In this document: piece after piece, positions 7,851 through 20,841 of the stretch
Position numbering within the stretch: position 1 is the first letter of the stretch
How the letters are laid out: each line of letters starts with the position of its first letter
Origin: Streptomyces sp. NBC_00775
Lineage (GTDB): Bacteria > Actinomycetota > Actinomycetes > Streptomycetales > Streptomycetaceae
Assembly: GCF_036347135.1 (NCBI RefSeq)
Contig: NZ_CP108938.1
Coordinates: 7,626,001-7,690,000 of the forward strand
Length of the DNA stretch: 64,000 nucleotides
Direction: 5' to 3'
Program-made: the position numbers and the translations under genes
Notes under the pieces: model-generated
Told to the model about the DNA's origin: nothing
Seen by the model: only the letters and a program-made list of their open reading frames with translations
The model's database searches: none

Positions 7851-8675
7851 GTGAGCGCACGGGAACAGGCCCTGTGGACCAGAGCGCGGCTCGGCCGCTG
7901 CGGCCCCCCGCTAGATCTCCTGACCGCCCGCTTCGACCGCCACGTCTACGCCCCGCACGCCCACGACGAGTTCACCATCGGTGTCTGCGTCGGCGGCTCG
8001 GAGATCATCGACTACCGAGGCGGCCGTATCCACACAGGCCCCGGCTCGATCGTCGTCCTGGCCCCCGGCGAGATGCACACCGGCGGCCCAGGCACCCCCA
8101 CCGACGGCTACGCCTACCGCGCCCTGTACGCCGAGCCCTCCCTCCTCACCGAGGGCACCCTGGGCGGCCTCCCGCACTTCCGCGAGCCCCTCCTCGACGA
8201 CCCCGAACTGGCCGCCGCCCTGCGCACGGCACACACCGAACTCAGCGTCTGCCCCGACCCGTTGGAGGCCGAGTCCCGCCTCCCGTGGCTGCTCACGGCC
8301 CTGGCCTGTCGCCACTCGACAGCCCGTCCGGCGTGCGACACGGTCCCGGGAGCGGCCCACATAGCCCACGCCGTACGCGACCGCCTAGCCGACGAACTCC
8401 AGGCACCCCCCTCCCTAGCCTCCCTCGCCACCGATCTGGGCCTGTCCCGCTACCAGCTCCTGCGCGCCTTCCGTACGACGATGGGGATACCGCCGTACGC
8501 CTGGCTGGCCCAGTACCGGGTGACCAGGGCCCGCGGGCTGCTGGAGTCCGGCCTGCGACCGGCAGAGGTGGCGTCGCTCGTGGGCTTCGCGGACCAGGCC
8601 CACCTCACGCGCTGGTTCCGACGGGTACTGGGGGTGACCCCGGCGGCGTACCGCAACAGCGTTCAAGACACCTGA
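7851..8675 (+). CDS. AraC family transcriptional regulator
   Basis: A 274-residue regulator. Residues 15-150 form an AraC-type cupin sensor (FDRHVYAPHAHDEFTIGVCV, GSIVVLAPGEMHTG). Residues 180-270 hold two helix-turn-helix units, the second with the diagnostic VASLVGFADQAHLTRWFRR and GVTPAAYR. The start is GTG 7851 with a GGGAGGG tract upstream. The next gene, an EamA exporter, follows after 25 bases on the same strand; such AraC/EamA pairs are common, and the regulator probably controls the exporter. Confidence 0.92.
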   Translation: MSAREQALWTRARLGRCGPPLDLLTARFDRHVYAPHAHDEFTIGVCVGGSEIIDYRGGRIHTGPGSIVVLAPGEMHTGGPGTPTDGYAYRALYAEPSLLTEGTLGGLPHFREPLLDDPELAAALRTAHTELSVCPDPLEAESRLPWLLTALACRHSTARPACDTVPGAAHIAHAVRDRLADELQAPPSLASLATDLGLSRYQLLRAFRTTMGIPPYAWLAQYRVTRARGLLESGLRPAEVASLVGFADQAHLTRWFRRVLGVTPAAYRNSVQDT

Positions 8676-8700
8676 CGCCGAGGCGGCCGAAACTGCCCGC

Positions 8701-9711
8701 ATGACTGCACGCGGCTGGTTCCTGTTCTCCCTGATGGGAGTGGTGTGGGGCATCCCCTACCTGATGATCAAGGTGGCGGTGGACGGCGTCTCCCCGTCCA
8801 TGGTGGTGTTCACGCGCTGTACGGTGGGCGCCGCGCTCCTGCTCCCCTTCGCAATACGCCAAGGCGGCCTGACCCGAACCGTCCGCACCCACTGGCGCCC
8901 CATGCTGGCCTTCGCGTGCATAGAGATCATGGTCCCGTGGTGGACCCTGACGGACGCCGAGCGCCATCTGTCCAGCTCCACCGCGGGCCTGCTGATCGCG
9001 GGCGTACCGATCGTCGGCGTGGCGGCGGCTCGCCTCTTCGGCGACACGGAACGGCTCGGCGCTCGCCGTGTCGCGGGCCTGGCGCTGGGCCTGTCCGGCG
9101 TCGCGGTCCTCACCGTCCCGCACCTGACGGGCGGCGACACCCGCTCGCTGGCCGAGGTACTGCTGACGGTGGTCGGCTACGCGACGGCGCCGGTTATCGC
9201 GGCCCGCCACTTGAAGGACGTACCGTCGCTCCACCTCACCGCCCCATGCCTGGCCCTGGCGGCGCTGGTGTACGCCCCCGCAGCGGCGGCCACCTGGCCC
9301 TCCGCGCCCCCTTCCCCTCAGGTCCTGGTGGCCCTGGCCGGCCTGGGGGTGATCTGCACGGCGATCGCTTTCGTGGCCTTCCTGGAGTTGATCAAGGAGG
9401 CGGGCCCGACGAGGGCGACGGTGATCACGTACGTCAACCCGGCGGTCGCGGTGGCTGCGGGAGCCATCTTCCTGGACGAGGCCCTGACCCCCGGCGTCGT
9501 CGGGGCCTTCACCCTGATCCTGGCGGGCTCGGTACTGGCGACGGCGACGGCGAAGGCGAAGGGGACGGGTGCAGGTGCGGCCGGACCAAGGCGCATCCCA
9601 CGCCCGGTACCATGGTCGACACGGCAGACGAGCCGGGCGGACGGCCGCGTGGAGGTTCTTGTGAACCTCCCCGAGGAACGTCCGGGCTCCACAGGGCAGG
9701 GTGATGGCTAA
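8701..9711 (+). CDS. EamA/DMT family transporter; 3' end runs into rnpB
   Basis: A 336-residue membrane protein with about ten hydrophobic segments in two EamA repeats (FSLMGVVWGIPYLMIKVAV; later FVAFLELIKEAGPTRATVITY), typical of drug/metabolite exporters. The transmembrane part ends around residue 282 (ILAGSVLATATAKAKG). The remaining residues are low-complexity and then encoded by the first 89 bases of the RNase P RNA gene; the stop TAA is at 9709-9711. The C-terminal tail is therefore probably a by-product of a lost stop codon. The substrate is unknown. Confidence 0.88.
   Translation: MTARGWFLFSLMGVVWGIPYLMIKVAVDGVSPSMVVFTRCTVGAALLLPFAIRQGGLTRTVRTHWRPMLAFACIEIMVPWWTLTDAERHLSSSTAGLLIAGVPIVGVAAARLFGDTERLGARRVAGLALGLSGVAVLTVPHLTGGDTRSLAEVLLTVVGYATAPVIAARHLKDVPSLHLTAPCLALAALVYAPAAAATWPSAPPSPQVLVALAGLGVICTAIAFVAFLELIKEAGPTRATVITYVNPAVAVAAGAIFLDEALTPGVVGAFTLILAGSVLATATAKAKGTGAGAAGPRRIPRPVPWSTRQTSRADGRVEVLVNLPEERPGSTGQGDG
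9608..9613 (+). promoter_or_regulatory. Possible -10 element of the rnpB promoter
   Basis: TACCAT at 9608-9613 lies about 10 bases before the predicted RNase P RNA 5' end and resembles the actinobacterial TANNNT -10 box. It lies inside the EamA reading frame. No convincing -35 box was seen. Confidence 0.35.
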
Positions 9712-10044
9712 CGGCCACCCGGGGTGACCCGCGGGACAGTGCCACAGAAAACAAACCGCCGGGGACCGTATCCGTACGGACCTCGGTAAGGGTGAAACGG
9801 TGGTGTAAGAGACCACCAGCGCCTGAGGCGACTCAGGCGGCTAGGTAAACCCCACCCGGAGCAAGGTCAAGAGGGGCCGCTGTAAAAGGCGGCTCTGCGC
9901 GGACGTTCGAGGGCTGCCCGCCCGAGTCCGCGGGTAGACCGCACGAGGCCGACGGCAACGCCGGCCCTAGATGGATGGCCGTCGCCGGGGGGTCCGCGAG
10001 GACCCCTCGGAACAGAACCCGGCGTACAGCCCGACTCGTCTGCC
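9623..10044 (+). ncRNA. rnpB: RNase P RNA (bacterial class A)
   Basis: The catalytic RNA of RNase P, which matures tRNA 5' ends. Conserved blocks are clear: GAGGAACGTCCGGGCTCC at about 9671, ACAGAAAACAAACCGCC near 9743, a GGTAAGGGTGAAACGGTG stretch near 9784, and the 3' ACAGAACCCGGCGTACAG block at 10011-10029. The P1 helix is closed by GGCAGACGAG (9623-9632) pairing with CTCGTCTGCC (10035-10044), which sets both ends. The gene is followed by a terminator hairpin, and its last 24 bases are duplicated at 25401 and 29407. Length, about 422 nt, fits actinobacterial RNase P RNAs. Confidence 0.96.
10020..10043 (+). repeat. Attachment-like direct repeat copy 1 (3' end of rnpB)
   Basis: The 24 bases running from CGGCGTACAG to ACTCGTCTGC recur at 25401-25424 and 29407-29430. 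This copy differs from the other two, which are identical, only at one base (C versus T in GTAYAG). It is the functional rnpB 3' end and the left boundary of the island. Confidence 0.88.
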
Positions 10045-10047
10045 TTT

Positions 10048-10087
10048 ACGGCCCTGACCGGGGAGTTTCCTCGAGGCAGGGCCGTTT
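10048..10087 (+). terminator. rnpB terminator hairpin
   Basis: ACGGCCCTG (10048-10056) pairs with CAGGGCCGT (10077-10085) across a 20-base loop and is followed by TTT. A closely similar hairpin follows the third rnpB-end copy at 29435. Confidence 0.8.
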
Positions 10088-10135
10088 GTCGTCGTGGTGG
10101 GTGTACCCGGCTGACCTGGGGTGTTCCCGGGGGTT

Positions 10136-10151
10136 CCTGCATGTTTGTGCA
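10136..10151 (+). repeat. Island terminal 16-bp motif, left copy
   Basis: CCTGCATGTTTGTGCA here matches CCTGCACGTTTGTGCA at 25359-25374 in 15 of 16 bases and in the same orientation. The two lie near opposite ends of island segment 1, so they may be recombinase arm-type sites. Confidence 0.5.
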
Positions 10152-10216
10152 ACGGGGCACCGGAACGGCGGTGCGGACCGTGCTCGGAACCATGGGGAAG
10201 GGGAGGCCGGCGGTGA

Positions 10217-11923
10217 CTAGGCCGCTGACGTAAAGGCCGACCTCGCCGGGCGCTTCTCCGTGGACTCCGGGATGCCGATCACCTCCACGCTGATGCCGGC
10301 CTGCTCCAGTGCCCGGGCGGTCTGGGCGAGGGTGATCTGGGAGAAGGGGAACAGGGTCTCCGGCGTCAGCGTCGCGCCGTTGCCCAGCTTGATGGCGAAG
10401 ACGACGCGGCGCGGGACGAAGTCGGCGGGCAGGAAGAAGCCGTCCTTGCCCTTGTCCTTGGCCTCCGCAGCAACACGCTCGGTGAACTGGCGGCGCACCT
10501 CCGCGTCCTGCAGGAGCAGCTGGATGGCGACGATGCTCTGGTTGAACAAGTGGCTGAGCGGTCCGGAACCGCCGTGGGCGGGCTTGACCAGGATCAGGGT
10601 GCCGTCCTTGGTGAGCAGGTCGCAGACCTCGAACTGGCTCGAACTGGTACCGACGGGGTTGCGCGCGTTCTTGCGGTCCATGCAGAGCAGCTGCGGGTGG
10701 GTGTCGGGGACGCTCTCGTTGTACTGGCGCTCGGCCTGGCCCTTGTACCAGGTGGGCAGATCCACCGAGGGGCGCGGCGGGAAGAGCCTGGCGATGATCG
10801 CGCGGATCGTTTCCACGAAACGCGCGCCGAGCTCGTACCACTCGCCGTCGGTGAAGCAGAAGCGGCGGGATCCGACGGAGATCTGGGCCTCGATCCAGCG
10901 CAGCGCGGAAGTGGTGAACAGACGCTCCTGGCCGCCGCCCTTGGGATAGAGGTAGCCGCTCACCGTGCCCATGCGTACGGCGTCCAGGCGCGTCCCCTGG
11001 CGGTGTACGCGGGCGCGGCCCAGAAGATAGGCCAGGTCGAAATCGTCATGGTGGCCGGGCTCGCTGCGGCCGATCCTGATGTGGAACATCCGGGCTGCCT
11101 GGTACGGCTGCCAGAGTTCCGTAGGGACGGCGGAGACGATCCGGCCGTCGGCGGGCTCACCGAGGGCGGCATCCAGGGCGATGTCGAGGAGTTCGAGAGT
11201 TTCGGCGTCCTTGACCGGCGTGATGTGTTCGACGAACTCCAGCTCCGGCTGCGGCTTCTCGTCCCGCAGAACGCGTCCGATCTCGCGGAGGTCGGCGATC
11301 AGGTCCTCGCGCTCGACGCCGAGGGGGATACGCAGCCCCGCGCCACCGTCCGCACCGAACTGTTCCACGCGGCCGAGGTGGGAACGGGTGAGCTTGAGAT
11401 CCTTGAGGTAGGCGCCGAGCCGGTCGACGTGCTGAGCGTGCTCGCGGACGGCGAAGCTGAGCACGGGCTTCCCTGCGGGCGTCAGCGCGATGTCGGTGCG
11501 TGCCTCGCCGATGGTGCGGGACACGAGCCCCCGCAACTGGTAGGGATCGCCCGCGCGAAGCACGAACGCGAGCCCGAACCGCTTGTTGACGTAGCTGTCC
11601 TCCAGCATCCGGTAGCCCATGTCGGCGCCGAGGGCGTACACCATGCCATCGACGGCGAGCAGATGCAGGGCGGCGGGCCGACTGGAGGAGATGGTGAAGG
11701 ACTCTCCGTAGCCGCTGGAGAAGACATCACCCCAACCTACCTGCTCCCTGTCGTTGGGGACGATGACCGCGATCTGCTGGATCGGCTCCTGCGGCGCAGA
11801 GACCCTCAGTACAGCGTGCGGGGTGTTCAGGTACTTCTGGTTCACGGCCTCCAGCATGGCCTCGACGGTCGGGGCGACGCCGGGGAGCTGGTAGACGGTG
11901 CGGGTGCAGGCGCGAAGGGCCAT
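10217..11923 (-). CDS. DUF6119 / TIGR04141 family sporadically distributed protein
   Basis: A 568-residue soluble protein that I recognise as the DUF6119 (TIGR04141) family from overall pattern: a short N-terminal part like YQLPGVAPTVEAML, a central VFSSGYGESFTISSSRPAA block, a C-terminal WYKGQAERQYNE and a KPAHGGSGPLSHLFNQ block. The family is sporadically distributed and often sits near restriction genes; no activity is assigned. GTG/ATG choices exist; ATG 11923 has GGAGG five bases upstream, so it is preferred over 11935. It is the first gene inside the island, transcribed toward rnpB and alone in its direction. Confidence 0.7.
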   Translation of the reverse strand: MALRACTRTVYQLPGVAPTVEAMLEAVNQKYLNTPHAVLRVSAPQEPIQQIAVIVPNDREQVGWGDVFSSGYGESFTISSSRPAALHLLAVDGMVYALGADMGYRMLEDSYVNKRFGLAFVLRAGDPYQLRGLVSRTIGEARTDIALTPAGKPVLSFAVREHAQHVDRLGAYLKDLKLTRSHLGRVEQFGADGGAGLRIPLGVEREDLIADLREIGRVLRDEKPQPELEFVEHITPVKDAETLELLDIALDAALGEPADGRIVSAVPTELWQPYQAARMFHIRIGRSEPGHHDDFDLAYLLGRARVHRQGTRLDAVRMGTVSGYLYPKGGGQERLFTTSALRWIEAQISVGSRRFCFTDGEWYELGARFVETIRAIIARLFPPRPSVDLPTWYKGQAERQYNESVPDTHPQLLCMDRKNARNPVGTSSSQFEVCDLLTKDGTLILVKPAHGGSGPLSHLFNQSIVAIQLLLQDAEVRRQFTERVAAEAKDKGKDGFFLPADFVPRRVVFAIKLGNGATLTPETLFPFSQITLAQTARALEQAGISVEVIGIPESTEKRPARSAFTSAA

Positions 11924-12472
11924 GAGTGCCTCCATGCGGCAGGGGAGCGCGATGTGCGCGGGGCGGGATAACAGGTGCGTGCCTTACGGGTGTTGAAAGA
12001 AGTGGCGAGCGGTGAGGTCGAGGTGATTTGACGTGGTCAAGCCACGGACAGGTGCGGTACGTGGCCTGTCCTGCTGAGTGCGGTGAGGACGCGGTTCGCG
12101 CGGTGGTTCGTGGTCCGGGCGGCGAAGTCGTCGGTCGGGCGCTGGACGAGGGTGGGGGTCGCGGACATGGCGCGGCTGCCTCTCTTGCGGGAATGGAAGG
12201 GATCCGGGACCGGAGTGGTGGTGCCGGCGGCTTGGGAGACGTCGGTGCGTCTCCCTGGCCGATGGGCCTCGGCGGAAGGCCGGGGCCTGACGCATCCAAA
12301 GTGACAGACAGGTCGCGGAAAGCAGAATTGAAAGCCTGATAACCAGGGTTATCAGGTGCCTGAGCAGCTCAGTTTCAGATCGGCGATAGAGTCTGTGATG
12401 CCTGCAGATGAGCCGGCGACGTCAGGACGTACGAGCCGTGCGTGATCCGCCTGCGGAGAGGAGGGAGACCAG
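11924..12472. other. 549-bp divergent intergenic region
   Basis: This lies between the DUF6119 gene and the restriction operon, which point away from each other. It holds a perfect 22-bp palindrome (12335-12356, separate entry) and a weaker inverted repeat GGACAGG/CCTGTCC at 12046-12052 and 12065-12071. Several short frames are open but lack ribosome sites or family features, so no gene is called. Confidence 0.6.
12335..12356. promoter_or_regulatory. Perfect 22-bp palindrome upstream of the restriction operon
   Basis: Arms CCTGATAACC and GGTTATCAGG flank a two-base AG centre, giving a 22-bp perfect dyad that is AT-rich for this genome. It starts 138 bp before the first gene of the operon. 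This is the form expected for a dimeric HTH regulator site; the HTH-bearing first gene product is an obvious candidate for binding it. Confidence 0.75.
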
Positions 12473-14614
12473 ATGCCCACTGAGCACGAGGCGACGACTC
12501 CCATCCTGCAGGACCAGACGCCCTGGCGGATCACGTACACGGAAATCGGGACCTTGGCTCAGGTCCAACGTCCCGTCGTCACCACCTGGGCCCGCCGGTA
12601 CCCCGACTTTCCCGCGCCGGTGGCGCACGACGGCACCCGCCCGCTCTTCGACGGTCCCGCCGTCGTCCGATGGCTTCTGGACACCGGACGAGGCAACGCC
12701 GACACCCGCCACCTGCGTGGCGAGCTCGCCCTCCACACCCTCGCCGCATGGAGCGAGCGGCTGCCGGGAGCGGCCCTCGTCGACACCCTGACGTCACTGA
12801 TCTGCCTACGCCGTCATGACGACATGCCGCTTGCCGCCGATGGCTGGCCCGAGTTGGTTGAGCGCGCCAGGTACTTCGATGAGGAAGACGCCTTCTTCGC
12901 CCGTGAGATCGCGGCGGCCGCCCAATCCGGGGAACAGCTCGACGGCCTCCGGGCCGTGGCCGACGAACTGGTCGAGACCGCGTACTCGCCGGCTGAACCG
13001 TTCACCTGGATCCTCGACGCGCGCCGCCGCCTGGGCGCCCATCACCTGGCGGCTGATTCAGTCACCCCGGCCATGGCCCAGTGCATCGCCCGACTCTCCG
13101 GCATCGAGGAGATGGAGGACGGCCGTGTCATCGGTATCCCTTACGTGCGGACCGGCGACCTCCTGACGGCCCTGCACGACAAGGACGTAACCGACACAGG
13201 ACACCTCTACCAGGCCTGTGATCCGGACCCGTCCCTGGTGCGCCTTGTCCGGCGCCGGGCCCTGGTCCACGACATCGCGGAGTACGAACTCGACATCGTT
13301 GAGGGCGATGAGCTGCCCACCGAAGCCTTCGATGCGCCCGACCTCATCACTGCCGTGCTCCCTTATGAGGCGGGCGAGGACCGGGACCCGCTGGTCGCGC
13401 TGGAGCGCATAGAGACCCTGACCGACCTCCTCGCGGACGGCCGCATGGCGGTGGTGCTCGGTCCCGCCGATGCCCTCGCCCAGGCACTGCCTTCGAGAGG
13501 GGAGGCGGACCGGTTGCGCCGCTCCCTGCTCACTTCTGGTCTGGTCAAGGCTGTCGTCAATCTCCCCGGTGGGGTCATGCCCTACCGACCCGCCTACCGC
13601 ACCGCCCTGTGGGTGTTGCACCGCACCCCGCAGGAGCAGCGACGAGGCCGCGTCCTCCTCATCGACCTCTCCGCGCAGGACCTCACCCACCGCACCCTCG
13701 ACGCGCTGTGCGAGGACGTCTACATCTGGCGCACGGCCAACTGGGACGACGACGGCCGCCACGAACCGCGTCACGGCGTCATCCTGCCGATCCAGGTTCT
13801 GGACGACCGGCCAGGTATTGCCTTCACCCCCCAACACCGTTCCCACGCCAGCCGCTACACCAGTGCGGTGATCGACCGCCCCGCCCTGATCTCGGAACTC
13901 GAAGTACGCCTGAGCCGGCTCACCGACGCCGCGCATCGCCAGCACGATCAACGCCCGGAACTACGCACTCGCGCGACACTCCGTCCTTCCGACCGGCCCA
14001 TACGGCGCACCACAGTCACCCGTCTCCTCAAGGAACGCCGCCTGCGCAAGCTGCCGGGCCACCGCATCGACGCCGAGCACCTTCGACCCGAGGGCCGTTA
14101 CGACGTCCTCACTCCTGCCGAGATCACCGGTACCGCCCCGGTCGGCACGCACCGCATCGATCGCACGGTGCTGATGACGGCGTACGAGCACGCGCAGTTC
14201 ACCGAGCCCGGCGACGTGGTCATCACCGTCACCCCCCGCTTCGGGGTCTACGTCGACGAGGAGGGCCTGTCGGTCGTCGCGTATCCCGCCCGTGTCCTAC
14301 GTGTCCGCCCCGGCGCCGAACGACCGCTCCGCCCACGTGTGTTGGCCGCCCTCCTTCGTGCGGCGGCGGCCGAACACCGCCGCGCCAGTGGAGCCGTCCG
14401 GGCTGCCCGACGCATCGAGGACATGGCGATACCGGATCTGGATCCCGACGAAGCCGCCCGCTGTGACGCCCTGCTCGTCGAGATCGCCCGGCGTGCCGCA
14501 CTTCTACGCGAACAGGCCGCGGCTCTGGAGGACTTGAGCCGTCTGACGGCCGCCGGCCTCACCGACGGCACCCTCACGATCCTCGCCCCCGACTTTCCGA
14601 GCCACGCACTCTGA
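12473..14614 (+). CDS. HTH / degenerate N6-methylase / specificity-like fusion protein
   Basis: A 713-residue protein with no clear named family. Residues 15-70 look like a DNA-binding wing-helix (TLAQVQRPVVTTWARRYPDF, then LFDGPAVVRWLL). Residues 280-400 resemble the second half of a type I HsdM methylase core (GRMAVVLGPADALAQALP, LVKAVVNLPGGVMPYRPAYR), but no DPACGSG motif I or NPPF motif IV exists, so it should not methylate. Residues 540-713 resemble an HsdS target-recognition domain with its trailing helices (GDVVITVTPRFGVYV; MAIPDLDPDEAARCDALLVE). It begins the operon 24 bp before hsdM. I infer a regulatory or accessory DNA-binding role. Confidence 0.6.
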   Translation: MPTEHEATTPILQDQTPWRITYTEIGTLAQVQRPVVTTWARRYPDFPAPVAHDGTRPLFDGPAVVRWLLDTGRGNADTRHLRGELALHTLAAWSERLPGAALVDTLTSLICLRRHDDMPLAADGWPELVERARYFDEEDAFFAREIAAAAQSGEQLDGLRAVADELVETAYSPAEPFTWILDARRRLGAHHLAADSVTPAMAQCIARLSGIEEMEDGRVIGIPYVRTGDLLTALHDKDVTDTGHLYQACDPDPSLVRLVRRRALVHDIAEYELDIVEGDELPTEAFDAPDLITAVLPYEAGEDRDPLVALERIETLTDLLADGRMAVVLGPADALAQALPSRGEADRLRRSLLTSGLVKAVVNLPGGVMPYRPAYRTALWVLHRTPQEQRRGRVLLIDLSAQDLTHRTLDALCEDVYIWRTANWDDDGRHEPRHGVILPIQVLDDRPGIAFTPQHRSHASRYTSAVIDRPALISELEVRLSRLTDAAHRQHDQRPELRTRATLRPSDRPIRRTTVTRLLKERRLRKLPGHRIDAEHLRPEGRYDVLTPAEITGTAPVGTHRIDRTVLMTAYEHAQFTEPGDVVITVTPRFGVYVDEEGLSVVAYPARVLRVRPGAERPLRPRVLAALLRAAAAEHRRASGAVRAARRIEDMAIPDLDPDEAARCDALLVEIARRAALLREQAAALEDLSRLTAAGLTDGTLTILAPDFPSHAL

Positions 14615-14638
14615 CACCTTGAAGGAGCCCTGCACCTC

Positions 14639-16261
14639 ATGCCTCCCGGTAAGAAGAAGCCCGCCCCGCAAGGGGAGTTGTTCTCCGCGTCCACTCCCAA
14701 GGAGATCCAGGACATCCTTTGGAAGGCCGCCGACAAACTGCGCGGCTCCATGGACGCCGCCCAGTACAAGGAGTTCGTCCTCGGCCTGATCTTCCTCAAG
14801 TACATCTCGGACGCCTTCGACGAACGCCGCGAAGCCCTCGCCAAGGAGCTTGCGGACGAGGGCATCGAGGAGGAGCGCCAGGCCGAACTCCTCGAAGACA
14901 AAGACGAGTACACCGGGGAACACGTCTTCTGGGTCCCCGAGACCGCCCGATGGGGCTGGATCGCGGCGAACGCAAAGGCCAAGGGCGTCGGCCTCCTCCT
15001 GAACGAGGCCATGGACGCGATCATGCGCGAGAACGCCTCGCTCACTGGCGTCCTCCCTAAGATCTTCAACAGCGACAACGTCGATCAGAAGCGCCTGGCT
15101 GAACTCGTCGACCTGATCAGCGACGCCCGCTTCGGCGGCAGCGGCGACAAGCCCGCCCAGGACGTGCTCGGCGAGGTGTACGAGTACTTCCTCGGCAATT
15201 TCGCCCGCGCAGAGGGCAAGCGCGGCGGCGAGTTCTACACACCGCGGTCCGTCGTCCAACTCTTGGTGGAGGTCCTGGAGCCGTACGAGGGTCGGGTGTA
15301 CGACCCGGCGTGCGGTTCGGGCGGCATGTTCGTCCAGGCCGGCAAGTTCATCGAGGCGCACCGGGGCCGCGACCACAAGTCCGACATCGCGGTTTACGGC
15401 CAGGAACTCAACGAACGCACCTGGCGCCTGGCCAAGATGAACCTCGCCATCCACGGCATCGACGGCAACCTCGCCGCCCGCTGGGGCGACACTTTCGCCG
15501 AGGACAAGCACCCGGACCTCAAGGCCGATTACGTCATGGCCAACCCGCCCTTCAACATCAAGGACTGGGCGCGCAAGGAGTCCGACCCGCGCTGGAAGTA
15601 CGGCGTCCCCCCGAGGAACAACGCCAACTACGCCTGGCTCCAGCACATCGTCGGCAAGCTCGGCGAGAGCGGCTCGGCTGGCGTAGTCCTTGCCAACGGC
15701 TCGATGAGCAGCCAGCAGAGCGGTGAGGGTGAGATCCGCAAGGCGCTGGTCGAGGCGGACCTTGTGGCGTGCATGGTGGCGCTGCCGTCGCAGTTGTTCC
15801 GGACGACACAGATTCCGGCCTGCTTGTGGTTCCTGTCGCGCAACAAGTCGCCACAGGGCGCGAAGCGCCTGGACGACCGGCGTGGGGAGATCCTCTTCAT
15901 CGACGCGCGTGCGATGGGCGAGATGGTCGACCGCACGGAGCGTGTGCTGACGGAGGCCGATCTCGCGAAGATCGCTGGCGCTTATCACGCGTGGCGGGGG
16001 ACGAAGTCGGCGCGGGAGGAGGGGCTTTCGTACGCGGATGAGCCCGGGTTCTGCTTCACCGCTGATCTGAAGACGGTGCGGGAGCACGGGTATGTGCTGA
16101 CGCCGGGGCGGTACGTGGGGGCCGTCGAGGCGGAGGAAGAGGATGCGGAGGAGGTCGCGGAGAAGATCGCGCGGCTGACGGGGGAGCTGTATGAGCTCTT
16201 TGATAAGTCCGATGAGCTGGCGAAGACGGTTCGCGAGCAGCTGGGGGCACTTGATGGCTGA
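14639..16261 (+). CDS. hsdM: Type I restriction-modification system, methylase subunit
   Basis: A 540-residue N6-adenine methyltransferase subunit. An HsdM N-terminal helical domain occupies residues 15-160 ([20 protein letters not shown]), followed by the catalytic core with the S-adenosylmethionine motif DPACGSGG at residue 222 and the catalytic NPPF at residue 302. FFTPR-like EFYTPRSVV precedes motif I, as in HsdM proteins. The stop overlaps the hsdS start (ATGGCTGA). With HsdS it forms the modification enzyme, and with HsdR the full restriction complex. Confidence 0.97.
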   Translation: MPPGKKKPAPQGELFSASTPKEIQDILWKAADKLRGSMDAAQYKEFVLGLIFLKYISDAFDERREALAKELADEGIEEERQAELLEDKDEYTGEHVFWVPETARWGWIAANAKAKGVGLLLNEAMDAIMRENASLTGVLPKIFNSDNVDQKRLAELVDLISDARFGGSGDKPAQDVLGEVYEYFLGNFARAEGKRGGEFYTPRSVVQLLVEVLEPYEGRVYDPACGSGGMFVQAGKFIEAHRGRDHKSDIAVYGQELNERTWRLAKMNLAIHGIDGNLAARWGDTFAEDKHPDLKADYVMANPPFNIKDWARKESDPRWKYGVPPRNNANYAWLQHIVGKLGESGSAGVVLANGSMSSQQSGEGEIRKALVEADLVACMVALPSQLFRTTQIPACLWFLSRNKSPQGAKRLDDRRGEILFIDARAMGEMVDRTERVLTEADLAKIAGAYHAWRGTKSAREEGLSYADEPGFCFTADLKTVREHGYVLTPGRYVGAVEAEEEDAEEVAEKIARLTGELYELFDKSDELAKTVREQLGALDG

Positions 16262-17476
16262 ATATCGCACCACCAGCACTTTTCAGGATCTAATGGGTCG
16301 CGGGGTATTGGAAATTGGCGATGGATACCGCGCCAAGAACTCAGAACTTGGCGGATCCGGGCACGTATTTATGCGGGCAGGACGGCTGAGCTCTCAAGGT
16401 TGGGATTGGGAAGGGGCTGACCAGTTCCATGTCCACCTGGAAGACAAGGTCAGGAGCAAGATGTCCCACCCTGGGGACACGGTCATTACGACCAAAGGGA
16501 ACAGTACTGGGCGCACCGGGTACGTCTCGGGTGATATGCAGTCGTTTGTCTATTCTCCGCATCTGAGCTACTGGCGTTCTCTCGATGCGGGCCAGTTGGA
16601 TGCCCGGTACTTGTGCTACTGGGCTCTCGGTCCGGAGTTCATTGAACAGCTGACGTCAATGGCTCACGGCACGGATATGGCTCCGTACTTGAGTCTTGGC
16701 GACCAAAAGCGCTTGCATGTTACACTCCCTGACATTTTCGAGCAGCGGGCGGTCGGTGCCGTGCTCGGGGCGCTGGATGACAAGATCGCCGTCAACGGGC
16801 GCATCGCGGCCACGTACGAAGTGTTGCTCCAGGTGAGGTTCGCCGAGTTGGGGATGGCTGACGAGCCTGACGATGCGCGGGCCATTCCTCTGACGGATCT
16901 GATCACCTTCAATCCCAAGCTGGGAAAACCCAGTGAGGAAGAGCCCGTTTATGTCGACATGGCAGCACTCCAGACGAACCGGGCGGGCATTCCTTCCTGG
17001 AGTCGACGCGTTCCGAAGTCTGGGCCGCGATTCATGAACGGCGACACCCTTCTGGCGCGCATTACTCCATGCCTGGAGAACGGCAAGACCGGCTACGTCG
17101 ACTTTATGAGCGACGAGGAGATCGGGCTCGGATCCACTGAATTCATCGTGATGCGCTCTCGGCCGGGAGTCCCCAGTGAGTTGAGCTACTTCATGGCACG
17201 TGATGCGCGATTCCGGGCTCACACCATTCGCAACATGGCTGGCACATCGGGGCGCCAGCGCGTCAGTGCGGCAGATGCTTCCAACTACCTGGTGAACGAG
17301 CCCGACCCGACTGCGCTTGGAGATTTTGGGCAGCAGGCATCGTCGGCCTTCGCGCACATGAAATCTCTGGAGGGCGAGTCCCGCACCCTCGCCACCCTCC
17401 GCGACACCCTCCTCCCCCAACTCATGTCCGGCCGGCTCCGCGTCAAGGACGCCGAGAAGATCGTGGAGGACCAGGT

Positions 17477-17480
<4 letters not shown>
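16254..17480 (+). CDS. hsdS: Type I restriction-modification system, specificity subunit
   Basis: A 408-residue HsdS with two target-recognition domains, each followed by a helical spacer. The repeated half-signatures are visible as [20 protein letters not shown] (about residue 155) and the final [23 protein letters not shown] 16254 overlaps hsdM by 8 bases; an upstream in-frame start at 16191 would lie deep inside hsdM. The GC content of roughly 16260-17330 is visibly lower than that of the neighbouring hsdM and hsdR, as is usual for specificity genes exchanged by recombination. The sequence recognised cannot be predicted. Confidence 0.95.
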
Positions 17481-20785
<3,305 letters not shown>

Positions 20786-20792
20786 CCGACCG

Positions 20793-20832
20793 CCGGTCCA
20801 GGGCCTCTCATTCAGGAGAGGCCCTGGACCGG
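20793..20832. terminator. Bidirectional terminator after hsdR
   Basis: A perfect 17-bp stem: 20793-20809 (CCGGTCCAGGGCCTCTC) pairs with 20816-20832 across the loop ATTCAG. It lies between the converging hsdR and Mrr-like genes and can serve both. Confidence 0.85.
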
Positions 20833-20841
20833 CTGCCACGC

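Noticed and set aside
12028..12339. Possible 103-residue gene upstream of the restriction operon
   Set aside because: No ribosome site, glycine-rich composition, no family features, and it ends beside the palindrome.
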